Source: CANKHA01 sp963731585
Lineage (GTDB): Bacteria > Pseudomonadota > Alphaproteobacteria > Rhizobiales > Xanthobacteraceae
Direction: 5' to 3'
Assembly (NCBI GenBank): GCA_963731585.1
Contig: CAVSWC010000003.1
Span: 868,001-932,000 of the forward strand
DNA length: 64,000 bases
The notes beneath the pieces are model-generated. The model did not search any database. It was not told the DNA's origin and saw only the letters and a list, made by a program, of their open reading frames with translations. Below are positions 18,474 through 29,017 of this stretch, one piece after another. Both the position numbers and the translations under genes were made by a program. Each line of letters begins with the position of its first letter. The stretch's first letter is position 1.

Positions 18474-18944
18474 TTGGTGACTATCGAGGACGACGTTGCT
18501 TTCTTTGAGCGGGTGCCGACGCTAAGCCTGCTCGGCCGCGCCGCCCTGCGCATTCTCGCCATCGGGTCGGAAAGCCGCTTCATGTATGCCGGCGAGGTGC
18601 TGTTCTGCACAGGCGATGCGGCCGATTCCGCCTATGTGGTCCAGGAGGGTTCCTTCAGCTTGGTGACCCATCGCGCCGAGCGCGAAGCCAAGAAAATTAT
18701 AGCGGGGCGTGGCGCACTCCTTGGCGAACTCGCGATGATGATGCCGAACAAGCGGCTCGCCACCGCCACTGCACTCGAGCCTTCGACGGTCATCCGCATT
18801 TCGCGCGGACTGTTTCTGAAAATGCTGGAAGGCTATCCCGAGGCGGCGCTCCAACTGCGCGACGCCATGGCGTTGCGCACGGATCAATGGACGAGCGAGT
18901 TGGAGAATTTGCGTGCGGGCCTGGAAGAAAAATCCGCGAAGTAA
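18474..18944 (+). CDS. Cyclic nucleotide-binding domain protein
   Basis: 156 residues containing a single cNMP-binding beta-roll: YAGEVLFCTGDAADSAYVVQEGSFSLV, then the phosphate-binding-cassette position GRGALLGELAMMMPNKRLATATAL. There is no C-terminal helix-turn-helix, so it is not a Crp-type activator. In Brucella a similar gene is the operon partner of OtpR (established knowledge, recalled). The start is TTG 18474 or GTG 18477, with GGTAGGG upstream. Intact. Confidence 0.82.
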   Translation: MVTIEDDVAFFERVPTLSLLGRAALRILAIGSESRFMYAGEVLFCTGDAADSAYVVQEGSFSLVTHRAEREAKKIIAGRGALLGELAMMMPNKRLATATALEPSTVIRISRGLFLKMLEGYPEAALQLRDAMALRTDQWTSELENLRAGLEEKSAK

Positions 18945-18965
18945 GCGGCGCAGCAGACGAACTGC

Positions 18966-19784
18966 TTACACCTCGATCCGCAAGGTCACCGGTACATGGT
19001 CTGAAGGTTGTGCCCAGCCGCGCGCTTCCTTGGCGACATGAATGGCCCGAACGCTGTCGGCCAAAGCAGGCGAGGTCCAGATGTGGTCGAGGCGGCGGCC
19101 GCGGTCGGCGGTTCTCCAGTTGTCCATCGCGCGGTAGCTCCACCAGGTATAGAGCTTCTGCGGCTCTGGCGTGAAATGCCGCATCGGATCGAACCAGTTG
19201 CCGGTCTTCTGAAGGTCAATCAGCTTCTCACATTCCGCCGGCGTGTGCGACACGACGCGGATCATCTGCTTGTGACTCCAGACGTCATGCTCGAGTGGCG
19301 CGACGTTGAGGTCGCCCACGAGAATTGTGCGGTCCTTGTTGTCACAGCGCAACGCGTTGCATGCGCGTAACTCGTCAAGGAAGGAAAGCTTGTGCTCGAA
19401 TTTCGGATTGACGTCGGGATCGGGAATATCGCCGCCCGCCGGCACATAGAGATTATGCACCGTCACTGGGTCGCGCAGCCCCGCGCGCTCCCCCAGTACG
19501 GCTGAGATGTGTCGGCAGTCCGTCTTGCCGCAGAAATTCTGGATGCTGAAGGATTCGAACGGCAGCCGGGAGAGCACGACCACGCCGTGATAGCCCTTCT
19601 GTCCGTTCAGCGCGATGTTCTCATAGCCAAGCCGCTTAAAGCGCTTGAGCGGAAAGCTATCATCGGGGCATTTGGTTTCTTGCAGGCAGAGCACGTCCGG
19701 GCGGGCGGCCTTGATGAAGCGCGCCACCAGGTTGATGCGAAAGCGCACCGAATTGACATTCCAGGTCGTGATCGAAAGCTGCAT
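18966..19784 (-). CDS. xthA: Exodeoxyribonuclease III
   Basis: AP endonuclease/3'-5' exonuclease in base-excision repair. Complete, 272 residues: ITTWNVNSVR, DVLCLQETKC (metal-binding Glu), YHGVVVLSR, GDLNVAPLEHDVW, YTWWSYR, and RGRRLDHIWTS to QPSDHVPV with the catalytic Asp-His. Convergent with the cNMP-binding gene and upstream of nothing else on its strand. Confidence 0.95.
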   Translation of the reverse strand: MQLSITTWNVNSVRFRINLVARFIKAARPDVLCLQETKCPDDSFPLKRFKRLGYENIALNGQKGYHGVVVLSRLPFESFSIQNFCGKTDCRHISAVLGERAGLRDPVTVHNLYVPAGGDIPDPDVNPKFEHKLSFLDELRACNALRCDNKDRTILVGDLNVAPLEHDVWSHKQMIRVVSHTPAECEKLIDLQKTGNWFDPMRHFTPEPQKLYTWWSYRAMDNWRTADRGRRLDHIWTSPALADSVRAIHVAKEARGWAQPSDHVPVTLRIEV

Positions 19785-19832
19785 TGCTTTGCGGGGCGCG
19801 CCCGGGGAGGATGCGGCGCGAAGGAAAGGAAG

Positions 19833-20618
19833 CTAGTTCTTGTTGCTGCTGGTGTTGATGGTGAAGATCGCGGGGTCCGGCCGCGTTGATGGATCGAGGT
19901 TGGAAACCGCCACTGTTGTGTCGAACCCTTGCGCGTCGGTCACCGTCCACTGCTTGAGCTGCAGATTCTTGGCATCGAACATCATCATCAGCCGGCTGGT
20001 GCCGACCAGCGGCTGCTTCTCCTCGATGACGATCGTGGCGAAGATATCGTCGGCGTAAACGCCAACGATATTAGTTTCGCGCCGCAGGTCGATGCGTTCC
20101 GACAAAAGGAAACGCAACGGCGTCTGCGATAGCGGGAAAAGGTCCTGGGTCTCGAGTTTACGGTTGCGCACGGAGACGAGCCGGCCGTCGGCAGTGATGT
20201 CGATGGGATTTGGCGGGTTGTATTCGAAGCGAACGCGGCCGGGCTTGTAGATGTAGAACTGGCCTGTGGATTTGGAGCCGTCCGGGCCGACCTGCACGAA
20301 GTCACCGACCAAGGTGCTGATCGTGGAGAGGTAAAGGCTGACGCGGTCGATCAGCGAGCGCTGATTGTCATCGAGCGCAAGCGCCTCCCCGGGCTTTTTG
20401 GTCTTGGCGCCGCTGGGCGCGGGAGCTTGCCCCGTCGTTGTCGGCTTTGGACGCGCGGCGTTGCCTTTGACCTGCGGGCGCGCGGGATCGGCCTGCGCCA
20501 TGATCGTGGCCGGCGAAGATTGCGCGAAGGCCAGCGCCGGCGCCGAGATCCAGATCAATGCCCCAAGAAAGGCCGCCCGGCCCATCGCCGCCATATGCCA
20601 CTCCAGTTCGCGCTTCAT
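19833..20618 (-). CDS. lolA: Outer-membrane lipoprotein carrier protein LolA-like
   Basis: The start MKRELEWHMAAMGRAAFLGA (20618) gives a signal peptide ending near APALAFAQ. A Pro/Ala/Lys-rich linker of ~60 residues follows, then the LolA barrel with FVQVGPDGSKSTGQFYIYKPGRVRFEYNPP and DATVAVSNLDPS-like C-terminal strands. It carries lipoproteins across the periplasm. Position directly downstream of ftsK on the same strand is the classic lolA-ftsK order. Intact. Confidence 0.88.
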   Translation of the reverse strand: MKRELEWHMAAMGRAAFLGALIWISAPALAFAQSSPATIMAQADPARPQVKGNAARPKPTTTGQAPAPSGAKTKKPGEALALDDNQRSLIDRVSLYLSTISTLVGDFVQVGPDGSKSTGQFYIYKPGRVRFEYNPPNPIDITADGRLVSVRNRKLETQDLFPLSQTPLRFLLSERIDLRRETNIVGVYADDIFATIVIEEKQPLVGTSRLMMMFDAKNLQLKQWTVTDAQGFDTTVAVSNLDPSTRPDPAIFTINTSSNKN

Positions 20619-20698
20619 ACCATCCGCTAGCGACCGCCTGTGGCGATTTCGCGACTCTGCCCGCATTGTGCCGACTTAATGGCGGCTGGCCCAGATAC

Positions 20699-23086
20699 TC
20701 AATAGGGCTCTTCCACCAGGATTTCGCGCTTGCCGGCATGGTTGGCTTGGCCGACCACGCCTTCCAGCTCCATTCGTTCCATCAGGGAGGCGGCGCGGTT
20801 ATAGCCGATCTGCAGGCGCCGCTGGATATAGCTGGTGGAGGCCTTGCGGTCGCGGGTCACGATCTGCACCGCCTGCTGGATAGAGATCGGTGGCGTCGCC
20901 GGCGCCCATGCCGGTGGCATCGAACACCGCGCCATCCTCGGTCAGTTCGTCCTCGGCGGTGACGGCTTCGAGATATTGCGGCACGCCCTGCGACTTCAGG
21001 TGGCGCACCACCTTCTCGACTTCTTCGTCGGAGACGAAGGGTCCGTGCACGCGGCTGATGCGGCCGCCGCCGGCCATGTAGAGCATGTCGCCCTGGCCGA
21101 GCAGCTGCTCGGCGCCCTGCTCGCCCAGAATGGTGCGGCTGTCGATCTTGGAGGTGACCTGGAAGGAGATGCGGGTCGGGAAGTTCGCCTTGATGGTGCC
21201 GGTGATGACGTCGACCGACGGGCGCTGGGTGGCGAGGATGACATGGATGCCGGCGGCACGCGCCATCTGCGCCAGCCGCTGGATCGCGCCTTCGATGTCC
21301 TTGCCGGCGACCATCATCAGGTCGGCCATCTCGTCGACGATCACGACCAGATAGGGCAGCGAATCCAGCTCCAGCTCTTCCTTCTCATAGATCGCCTCGC
21401 CGGATTCCTTGTCATAGCCGGTGTGCACCGTGCGGGTCAGCGTCTCGCCTTTGCCGTTGGCTTCCTGAACGCGCGCGTTGTAGCCGTCGATGTTGCGCAC
21501 GCCGAGCTTGGACATTTTCTTGTAGCGCTCTTCCATTTCGCGCACGGCCCATTTCAGGGCGACCACCGCCTTCTTCGGATCGGTCACGACCGGCGTGAGC
21601 AGATGCGGAATGCCGTCATAGACGGAGAGCTCGAGCATCTTGGGATCGACCATGATCAGGCGGCACTGGTCGGGCTTGAAGCGGTAGACCAGGCTCAGGA
21701 TCATGGTGTTGATGGCGACCGATTTGCCGGAACCGGTGGTGCCGGCGATCAACAGATGCGGCATGCGGGTCAGGTCGACGATGACGCTTTCGCCGCCGAT
21801 GGTCTTGCCGAGGCAGAGCGGCAGCTTGGCGGAGGTGTCGGCGTAATCGTCGTCGTCCAGCAGTTCGCGCAGGTAAACTTTCTCGCGCGTCGGATTAGGC
21901 AGCTCGATGCCGATGGCATTGCGGCCGGGCACAACGGCGACGCGCGCGGACAGCTTGCTCATGGAGCGCGCGATGTCGTCGGACAGGCCAATCACGCGTG
22001 ACGACTTGATGCCGGGCGCCGGCTCGAGCTCGTAGAGCGTCACCACCGGACCGGGCCGCGCATTGATGATCTCGCCGCGCACGCCGAAATCTCCCAGCAC
22101 GCTTTCCAGCATGCAGCCGTTCTCCTCGATCTCGCCGGCGCTGAGTTTGCGAACGGTCGGAAGCGCGCGGAGAGCTCAGCAGATCATGCGACGGCAAGGC
22201 ATAGCCGCCCCGGCGTCCGGCGGATCGGGCAGGGCGCGCCCGGCGCTTGCGGGGCGCCGCCGCTTCTTCCTCGTCAGCTTCCTCCTCGAATTCCTCTTCC
22301 GTCTCCTCGGGGTCGACGAAGCGCGGCTCAAGCCGCGCCCGCGCCACAGCGGCGCGGGCGGGTGACGGCGCCAAGCGTTCCGCAAAGAGCAGCCGCAGCC
22401 GCGCCTTGAGGCTGAGGAAGCCGTGCACCAGCCAGCCGAGCGAGATCGCGGTGCGTTCCTCGTCCTCGAGATATTCCTCCCGCTCGTTGGTATCGTCTTG
22501 CTCGGCCTCTGGATCGCGCCAGAACATGCCCGCGGCAATGGCAAAGGCCGTCAGGGCCAGCGCACCGGTGATGACTGCCAGGACCAGGCGCGCTGTTCCG
22601 GAAAGCGGCCCAAGAAAAAAGCCGGCATGCGCAGGAGCGCGTCGCCGATCACGCCACCAAGCCCGGTCGGCAGCGGCCAGGCCGCGGTGCGCGGCAGGCA
22701 GGAGGCGAAGGCGGCGGCGAAGATCGCTGCAACAAGCCACAAGAGCAAGCGCCAGCGCTCGCGATAAAGCGGACGGTGCGCTGACCAGCCGCCAGCCGAG
22801 GATCGCCACCAGCAACACCAGCACAATGGATGCGAGCCCAAGCAACTGCATCAGCAAATCAGCGGCGATAGCGCCCTGCATCCCGACCATGTTGCGCACC
22901 GGCGGCATTGGTGGCGTGGCTCAGGCTCGGGTCCTGCACCGACCAGGTGGCAAGCGCGGTCGCGCCGGTGAAAGCCAGCGCAATCATGGCCAAGCCGGCC
23001 AGTTCGCGGAAACGGCGGCGCAGCACCTCGTTGAAATGGTCCGAAATGACCGCGAGGCTATCGAGACCGCGTTCGATGACCGACAT
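20699..23086 (-). CDS. ftsK: DNA translocase FtsK (several frameshifts)
   Basis: Septum-anchored DNA pump that clears terminus DNA. The start is MSVIERGLDSLAVISDHFNE (23086), with four or so N-terminal membrane segments, then an acidic/Arg linker. The motor domain (20.9-22.1 kb) is largely intact: Walker A GTTGSGKSVAINTM, Walker B VVIVDEMADLMM, and KANFPTRISFQVTSKIDSRTIL. The C-terminal gamma winged helix STSYIQRRLQIGYNRAASLMERMELEGVV follows a break near 20880-20900. Further breaks lie near 22905, in 22640-22790, and near 22140-22190. The total span of 2388 nt fits ~790 residues. Confidence 0.93.
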
Positions 23087-23098
23087 GACCGTCCCCCG

Positions 23099-24309
23099 TC
23101 AGCCCAGTACGGCCACAAGGCGGTGCAGCGCCTCGGCCGTGGTTGCATTATCGTGGACCAGCGCGACGCGGATATAGCCCAAGCCGGGGTTGCTGCCGTC
23201 CGCCTGATCGCGCGCGAGATAGCGCCCGGGAAGAACCCGCAGCCCGGCTTCGCGCCAAAGCTTCATCGTCACCGCCTCGTCACCGCCTTGGCCGGAGACG
23301 TCGAGCCAGAGGAAGAATCCGCCGGCCGGACGCTTGTAGCCATAGCGGTCGCCGACGATCTGGTCGGCGAGATCGAACTTCTCCGCATAGAGGCGGCGGT
23401 TTTCCTGCACATGCGCCTCGTCGTTATAGGCGGCGATGGCGACATGCTGCGCGGGCACCGGCACCTGCGGCGCGGCGACGTTGCGCAATTCGATGAAGCG
23501 CGCGAGGAAACGTCGGTCGCCGGCGCAGAAACCGACGCGCAAGCCGGGCATGTTCGAGCGCTTCGACAGCGAATGGAACACGACCACATTGGCAAAGTCC
23601 GAGCCTGCCGCTTCCAGCATTCCGGCGGGCGCGCGGCTGCCATAGATCTCGCAATAGCATTCGTCGGCGAAGATCAAGAAGCCGAAGCGGCGCGCCAGCG
23701 CGCAGAGCCGCGCCAGATATTCAGTCCGCCACCGCGCCCTGCGGGTTCGAGGGCGAGGCGAGATAGAAGGCGACCGTGCGCGCAGAGCAGCTCGTCGGAG
23801 AGCGCGTCGAGGTCGGGGAGGAAACCGGTCTCCTTCGTCGTCGGCAGATAGACCGGCTTCGCAGTCCGCCGCCATCGCGCCCGCGGCATAGGCCGCATAG
23901 AACGGATTGGGAATGAGGATCGCCGGGCGGCCGCTGCGCTTGCCGACCCATTGCCTGGCGGTGATTGCGCCGAGGAAAAGTCCCTCGCGCGTGCCGCTGA
24001 GCACCAGCACTTCACTGTCGGGATCGACCGGGCGGGTGAGCTTGAAGCGCCGCCCGAGCCAGGCGGCCGCCGCGGCCAGGAACGGGTCGATGCCGCGGTT
24101 GGCCGGATAGCGGCCGAAATCGGCGAGATGCGCGGCCAGCACCGGACCGACGAAATCCGGGACGGGATGCTGCGGCTCGCCCACGCGACAGGGCGATCGG
24201 CGGCTTGCCGGGCTTCACATCGGCCAGATAGCTCGTTGAGCCGCGCAAACGGCGAGCGTGCGTCGGGCGGCCCGGACGCGGGCAAAGCAGATACCTCTGA
24301 CTTGGTCAT
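23099..24309 (-). CDS. Class I/II aminotransferase, DapC-like (several frameshifts)
   Basis: PLP enzyme resembling N-succinyldiaminopimelate aminotransferase of lysine/murein synthesis. MTKSEVSALPASGPPDARSP opens at ATG 24309. Then come GEPQHPVPDFVGPVLAAHLADFGRYP, LVLSGTREGLFLG, IPNPFYAAY, LIFADECYCEIYG and the PLP Lys in FHSLSKRSNMPGLRVGF. Frame breaks lie near 24185-24230 and in 23720-23870. The substrate is inferred from family resemblance only. It ends 12 bp before ftsK. Confidence 0.8.
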
Positions 24310-24960
24310 CGCAACGAACACTGGAACAGGGCCCCGGCCGCGAAGCAGCAGCATAAAGGGGCCGGGTTAAGACACGATTAACCATCGAGCGGGTCCTAAA
24401 GCTTTCCTGCCCAGGCCGCCTGGCGCCCCGTGGACGAATATCGCGCATGGCTTCCGGCGTTATCTGCATAGTCAATGGAACGTAGGGCAGCCCGTTCACG
24501 ACGCACTCGCGAGTTCTGACTTACGCGGCGATGCCCCTTTCCGGAAACGCATCCAAGCCTATCCGCTCTGCCGCAGACGTAACCGCGCACGCGAGCCGCG
24601 GCGGGCATTCTTGAGGATACGATGAAGGTCATGGTCTGCGATGAGCGTAAGGCCGCGAGCGTGTAGCGAACCTTCATAGACCGGCGTTTATTTCCAGACC
24701 TCGGCCAGCCGCTGTCATCCGTGGCACCGAGACTGCCATCCGGCAGGTCGTGCTGGCCAAGCGCTTCAGGATCGCGCGCTCGCGCTGGCGCAGTGCAATG
24801 GGGAAAGCCGATGCGTCGGCATCGGCCAGCGAACAAGGGCGATCGGCGACTGCAATCCTGCTCTTCGTCAGGGAGCTGCGCGCGCCTGTGCAGACGGCTC
24901 GTTCCGAGTAATTTGGTCATCACGGAGTTCGTAGCAGATTTCCGTCGGCCACAAAAGCAA
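24310..24960. other. Gene-free stretch between aminotransferase and amtB
   Basis: About 650 bp with no recognisable gene on either strand. Frames through it show no domain and break often. I see no clear promoter pair or palindromic element except the terminator at its right edge. Confidence 0.5.
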
Positions 24961-24986
24961 GAGACCCCGGCGTGAGCCGGGGTCTC
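24961..24986 (-). terminator. Rho-independent terminator of amtB (copy 1)
   Basis: A perfect 11-bp stem GAGACCCCGGC/GCCGGGGTCTC with loop GTGA. The minus strand beyond it reads TTGCTTTTGTGG. It lies 48 bp past the amtB stop. Confidence 0.8.
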
Positions 24987-25033
24987 TCGACGGCAAGGGG
25001 CGGCGCCGGGAAAGCCGCCCCGAACCGTAGCTC

Positions 25034-26510
25034 TTACATCGTGTAGGCGCGCTCCCCGTGCTCGGAGATGTCGAGGCCTTCGCGCTCTTGCTCGACGGTG
25101 ACGCGGAGCCCGACCAGCAGGTCCACGACCTTGAACAGGATGAACGATCCGACGCCCGACCAGACCAGCGTGGCCAGCACCGCTTTGATCTGCGCGATCA
25201 TCTGCGTGACCATGTCGTAGTCGGCGATCCTGCCGACGGTGTAGTCCATGATGCCCGCGCCGCCGAGCGCCGGATTTACCAGGATGCCGGTCAGGAGCGC
25301 GCCGATGATGCCGCCGATGCAGTGCACGCCGAACACGTCGAGCGAGTCGTCGTAGCCGAGCGCGTTCTTCACCGTGGTGCAGAAGAAGAAGCACACCGCA
25401 CCTGCAATCAGGCCGAGCACGATCGCGCCCATCGGTCCGGAGAAGCCGGCCGCTGGCGTCACCGCGACCAGACCGGCAACGCAGCCGGACAAGGCGCCGA
25501 GCAACGAAGGCTTACCCTTGGCCGCCCATTCGACGAACATCCAGGACATCGCCGCCGCGGCGGTGGCCACGAAGGTGTTGATCATCGCGAGCGCCGCGCC
25601 GCCGGTGGCTTCGAGGTTGGAGCCGGCGTTGAAGCCGAACCAGCCGACCCAGAGCAGCGACGGCGCCGATCATGGACATGGTCAGCGAGTGCGGAGCCAT
25701 CAGCTCCCGGCCGTAGCCAATGCGTTTGCCGATCACCAGCGCGCCAACAAGGCCGGCGATGCCGGCGTTGATGTGCACGACGGTGCCGCCCGCGAAGTCG
25801 ATGGCGCCCCATTGGAACACCAGGCCGGCGTCCGCCATGACCGCGTCGAGTGCTTCCTGCGCAGCAGCCTTGGCAGCCGGATCCGCAGCAGCAGCAAGCG
25901 CCTTTGCCGCCGTGTCGATGGCGTCGGGCCCGGCCCAATACCAGACCATGTGCGCGATCGGAAAGTAGATGAAGGTCACCCACAACGGGATGAACAGCAC
26001 GACCGCCGAGAACCTGATGCGTTCGGCAAAGGCGCCGATAATCAGGGCAGGGGTGATCGCCGCGAAGGTCATCTGGAAGGCGATGTAGATGAACTCGTTG
26101 ATGGTGACGCCGACGGAGAAGGTCGCGGCCTGCAAGTCGGGCGTCACGCCCATCAGGAAAGCTTTCGACAATCCGCCGATAAAGGCCGAGCCGCCGGTGA
26201 AGGCGAGGCTGTAGCCGTAAAGAACCCAGATCAGCACGACGATGCAGACGATGTAGAAAACCTGCGCGAGCACCGAGAGCATGTTCTTGGAACGCACCAG
26301 GCCGCCGTAGAACAGCGCGAGGCCGGGGATGGTCATCAACAGAACGAGCACCGTGGAGACGAGCATCCAGGTATTGTCGCCTTTGTTGAATGTGGGGGCG
26401 GCCGGTGCGGCGGCGGGCGCTACCTGCGCAAGCGCCATGTCCGACAGCACGACACCGGCGGCAAGAGCAGCCAGCCCCAGTCCCGCCCGGTAGTTAAGTT
26501 TCAACGTCAT
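25034..26510 (-). CDS. amtB: Ammonium transporter AmtB, copy 1 (one frameshift)
   Basis: Ammonium channel of the inner membrane. The N-terminal signal MTLKLNYRAGLGLAALAAGV is followed by NTWMLVSTVLVLLMTIPGLALFYGGLVR and the family signature FAGGTVVHINAGIAGLVGALVIGKR. An extra G near 25662 breaks MIGA-SLLWVGWFGFNAGS. The second half contains DDSLDVFGVHCIGGIIGALLTG and the GlnK-contact C-tail LDISEHGERAY. An Ala-rich insertion (about AAKALAAAADPAAKAAAQEA) enlarges one loop. It is transcribed after glnK at 26549. Confidence 0.93.
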
Positions 26511-26548
26511 TGTGCAAACTCCTATTCGCGATACGTGATGGGGCGGGA

Positions 26549-26887
26549 TCAAAGAGCCGCGGCATCGGTTTCGCCGGTGCGGATGCGCACGGCGTGCTCG
26601 AGACCGAGAATGAAGATTTTGCCGTCGCCGATTTGACCGGTTTTCGCCGCCGCGATGATCGCTTCGACCACGTTGTCGACTTGCTCGGATCCCACCGCGA
26701 CTTCGATCTTGAGTTTCGGCAGGAAGCTCACGGAATATTCGGCGCCGCGATAGATTTCGGTATGGCCCTTCTGACGGCCGTAGCCCTTCACTTCGGTGAC
26801 GGTCATGCCGTGCACACCGATGGACGTGAGAGCGTCGCGGACGTCGTCGAGCTTAAATGGCTTGATGATGGCCATGACAATTTTCAT
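26549..26887 (-). CDS. glnK: Nitrogen regulatory protein PII (GlnK), copy 1
   Basis: 112-residue PII trimer subunit that senses ATP/ADP and 2-oxoglutarate and gates AmtB. MKIVMAIIKPFKLDDVRDAL opens it. The T-loop GRQKGHTEIYRGAEY carries the uridylylation Tyr 51. The C-terminal GDGKIFILGLEHAVRIRTGE completes the nucleotide site. It lies 38 bp upstream of amtB copy 1. A sigma-54-like box lies about 105-120 bp upstream. Confidence 0.95.
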   Translation of the reverse strand: MKIVMAIIKPFKLDDVRDALTSIGVHGMTVTEVKGYGRQKGHTEIYRGAEYSVSFLPKLKIEVAVGSEQVDNVVEAIIAAAKTGQIGDGKIFILGLEHAVRIRTGETDAAAL

Positions 26888-27172
26888 GGGTTTGAACCCC
26901 CCTGCGCTCGTACTGCCTGATACAGCCAGGCAACTCAGCTGAGCTTGGAACGCGGAAAAAGGGCCTCCGCGGACAATGCCGGGTTCTCATAATCAAGCCC
27001 CGTGCCACTTCGCGTTTCGGGCTCTAAGCCGTTGAAACTCCTAAAGCCTTTCACGCGCTGCGCCGGCGCGCGGCGAAGTGGGAACGCGGCAACGCATAAA
27101 AGCGGGCATAGTGAGCCTAATCCTTAGGCAGCCGCTTTACCCTACGACTTGCCTATCCCTCGGGCAAATGCA
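26888..27172. other. Upstream region of glnK copy 1
   Basis: No gene. It holds the candidate sigma-54 box (26992-27007). I did not find a convincing NtrC dyad (TGCACC-N5-GGTGCA type) in it. Confidence 0.5.
26992..27007 (-). promoter_or_regulatory. Candidate sigma-54 promoter for glnK-amtB copy 1
   Basis: The minus strand reads TGGCACGGGGCTTGAT: a perfect -24 half (TGGCAC), correct 5-nt spacing and TTGAT in place of the usual TTGCA at -12. Position and the nitrogen-control context fit, but the -12 GC is GA. Confidence 0.45.
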
Positions 27173-27202
27173 TCGCGCCCGGCCTTTGAGGACCGGGCGC
27201 GA
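27173..27202 (-). terminator. Hairpin terminator of amtB copy 2
   Basis: TCGCGCCCGG (27173-27182) pairs with CCGGGCGCGA (27193-27202), a 10-bp GC-rich stem about 23 bp after the amtB stop. The following minus strand, TGCATTTGCC, is only mildly T-rich. Confidence 0.6.
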
Positions 27203-27225
27203 TGGGGTTGCTGAAAAACGCAGGC

Positions 27226-28551
27226 TTATTGCAGGGCTTCGCCGTGCTGGCTGATGTCGAGGCCTTCGAGCTCCTGTTGCTGGGTCACCCGCAATGGCGA
27301 GAACACATCGATCACCCGCAGCAAGCCCCAGGTGATGACCCCAGCCCAGGCGATCGTGACGCCGACGCCATAAGCCTGCGTCAGCAGCTGGCCGGGATTG
27401 CCTTCGAGCAGGCCAGGCAATCCACCGGGCGAATCCGCGGTGGCGGAAATCGCGCCGACGGCGAAGACGCCGGTGAGCAGGGTGCCGATGAATCCGCCGA
27501 CGCCGTGCACGCCGAACACGTCAAGCGAATCGTCATAGCCGAGCTTCTGCTTCAGCTTGGTGCAGGCCCAGAAGCAGAAGCCGCCTGCGATGACGCCGAT
27601 CACTGCGCCGTGCCATGGCAACACGAAGCCCGAAGCCGGCGTAATAGTGCCCAGCCCCGCGATGACGCCGGAGATCATGCCGAGCACCGACGGTTTGCCG
27701 CGCGTCCACCACTCCAGGAACATCCAGGTGAGCGCACCCGCGCAGGCGGCGAGATGCGTGGCGGCGATGGCGAAGACCGCGCGGGAATTTGCGCCGAGCG
27801 CCGAGCCGCCGTTGAAGCCGAACCAACCGACCCAGAGCAGGCTGGCGCCGATCACCGCCAGCGACAGGTCGTAGGGCGCGAGATTCTCCGAGCCGTAGCC
27901 GCGCCGCGCTCCGAGGACGTAAGCCGCGACCAGACCCGCTACGCCCGCGTTGAGATGCACGACAGTGCCGCCGGCGAAATCCATGAGGCCCGCCGCCTGC
28001 AGGAACCCCCCGCCCCACACCCAATGCGCGAGCGGAACATAGACCAGCAGCAACCAGCCGACCGCGAACCAGATGAAGGCGCCGAAGCGCATACGGTCCG
28101 CAACCGATCCCGCCACCAGGGCGACGGTGATCACCGCGAAGGTCATCTGGTAGAGCACGAACAGTATTTCCGGGATGGTGGCTGCGGCCGGATGCGTCGT
28201 ATTCATGCCGATGCCGTTGAGGAATACCCGATCAAAATTGCCGATCGCCGCACCGTCGCCGCTGAAAGCCAGCGAATAAGCCACCGCGAACCAGAGCAGC
28301 GAGCAGACCGCTCCCGCCGCCAGGCTCTGCGCCAGCGTGGCCAGCACGTTCTTCTTGCGCACCATTCCGGCATAGAACAATCCCAGGCCGGGAAGCGTCA
28401 TCATCAGCACGAATCCCGTCGCGACGATCATCCAGGCGGTATCGGCTGCGTCGATCTTCGATTCCTGCGCGAAGGCTGGCGATGCGGCCAGGCTTGCTGC
28501 GGTGGCAGCGATCGTCAACGCGATCGCGATGCGCGACGCCGGTGTCGTCAT
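27226..28551 (-). CDS. amtB: Ammonium transporter AmtB, copy 2
   Basis: Complete, 441 residues from MTTPASRIAIALTIAATAAS (28551), with a signal peptide ending near AFAQ. It shares the Amt signature FAGGTVVHLNAGVAGLVAAYVLG, NGGSALGANSRA, DDSLDVFGVHGVGGFIGTLLTG and the C-tail LDISQHGEALQ. It is clearly diverged from copy 1, so this is an old duplication rather than a recent one. The order glnK-amtB repeats that of copy 1. Confidence 0.95.
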   Translation of the reverse strand: MTTPASRIAIALTIAATAASLAASPAFAQESKIDAADTAWMIVATGFVLMMTLPGLGLFYAGMVRKKNVLATLAQSLAAGAVCSLLWFAVAYSLAFSGDGAAIGNFDRVFLNGIGMNTTHPAAATIPEILFVLYQMTFAVITVALVAGSVADRMRFGAFIWFAVGWLLLVYVPLAHWVWGGGFLQAAGLMDFAGGTVVHLNAGVAGLVAAYVLGARRGYGSENLAPYDLSLAVIGASLLWVGWFGFNGGSALGANSRAVFAIAATHLAACAGALTWMFLEWWTRGKPSVLGMISGVIAGLGTITPASGFVLPWHGAVIGVIAGGFCFWACTKLKQKLGYDDSLDVFGVHGVGGFIGTLLTGVFAVGAISATADSPGGLPGLLEGNPGQLLTQAYGVGVTIAWAGVITWGLLRVIDVFSPLRVTQQQELEGLDISQHGEALQ

Positions 28552-28584
28552 GTGATGTCTCCCCCTGTGCATTGATTTGTTTGC

Positions 28585-28923
28585 CTACAACGCGTCGTTG
28601 TTGGTCTCGCCGGTGCGGATGCGCACCGCGCGCGAGATATCGGTGACGAAAATTTTGCCGTCGCCGATCTGTCCGGTTTTCGCCGCGGCCGTGATGGCGT
28701 CGATGACGCGGTCGGCCTGCTCGTCCGGAACCGCTACTTCGATGCGCACTTTGGGCAGGAAATGCACGGCGTATTCGGCGCCGCGATAAATTTCCGTGTG
28801 ACCCTTCTGCCGGCCATAGCCTTTGACCTCGGAAATGGTCATTCCGTGCACGCCGATGGCGGTGAGCGCATCGCGCACTTCGTCCAGTTTGAAAGGTTTG
28901 ATGATCGCAATAATGAGCTGCAT
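28585..28923 (-). CDS. glnK: Nitrogen regulatory protein PII (GlnK), copy 2
   Basis: 112 residues from MQLIIAIIKPFKLDEVRDAL. The T-loop GRQKGHTEIYRGAEY has Tyr 51. The C-terminal GDGKIFVTDISRAVRIRTGE is present. It lies 33 bp upstream of amtB copy 2. A sigma-54-like sequence lies about 95-110 bp upstream of the ATG. The upstream frame continues open, but PII homology begins exactly at this Met. Confidence 0.95.
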   Translation of the reverse strand: MQLIIAIIKPFKLDEVRDALTAIGVHGMTISEVKGYGRQKGHTEIYRGAEYAVHFLPKVRIEVAVPDEQADRVIDAITAAAKTGQIGDGKIFVTDISRAVRIRTGETNNDAL

Positions 28924-29017
28924 GGCCGGCTCTCCTTTTGTCGCCGGCCAAACGATAGCGAAGGCCGGCGAACCGTGCAGGTTCGGGCCCAGCGTCCCGG
29001 CGACGCTGCCGCCTCTC

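Noticed and set aside
24310..24960. Degenerate gene upstream of the amtB terminator
   Set aside because: Open frames here are extensions or shadows of amtB and the aminotransferase, with no conserved motif.
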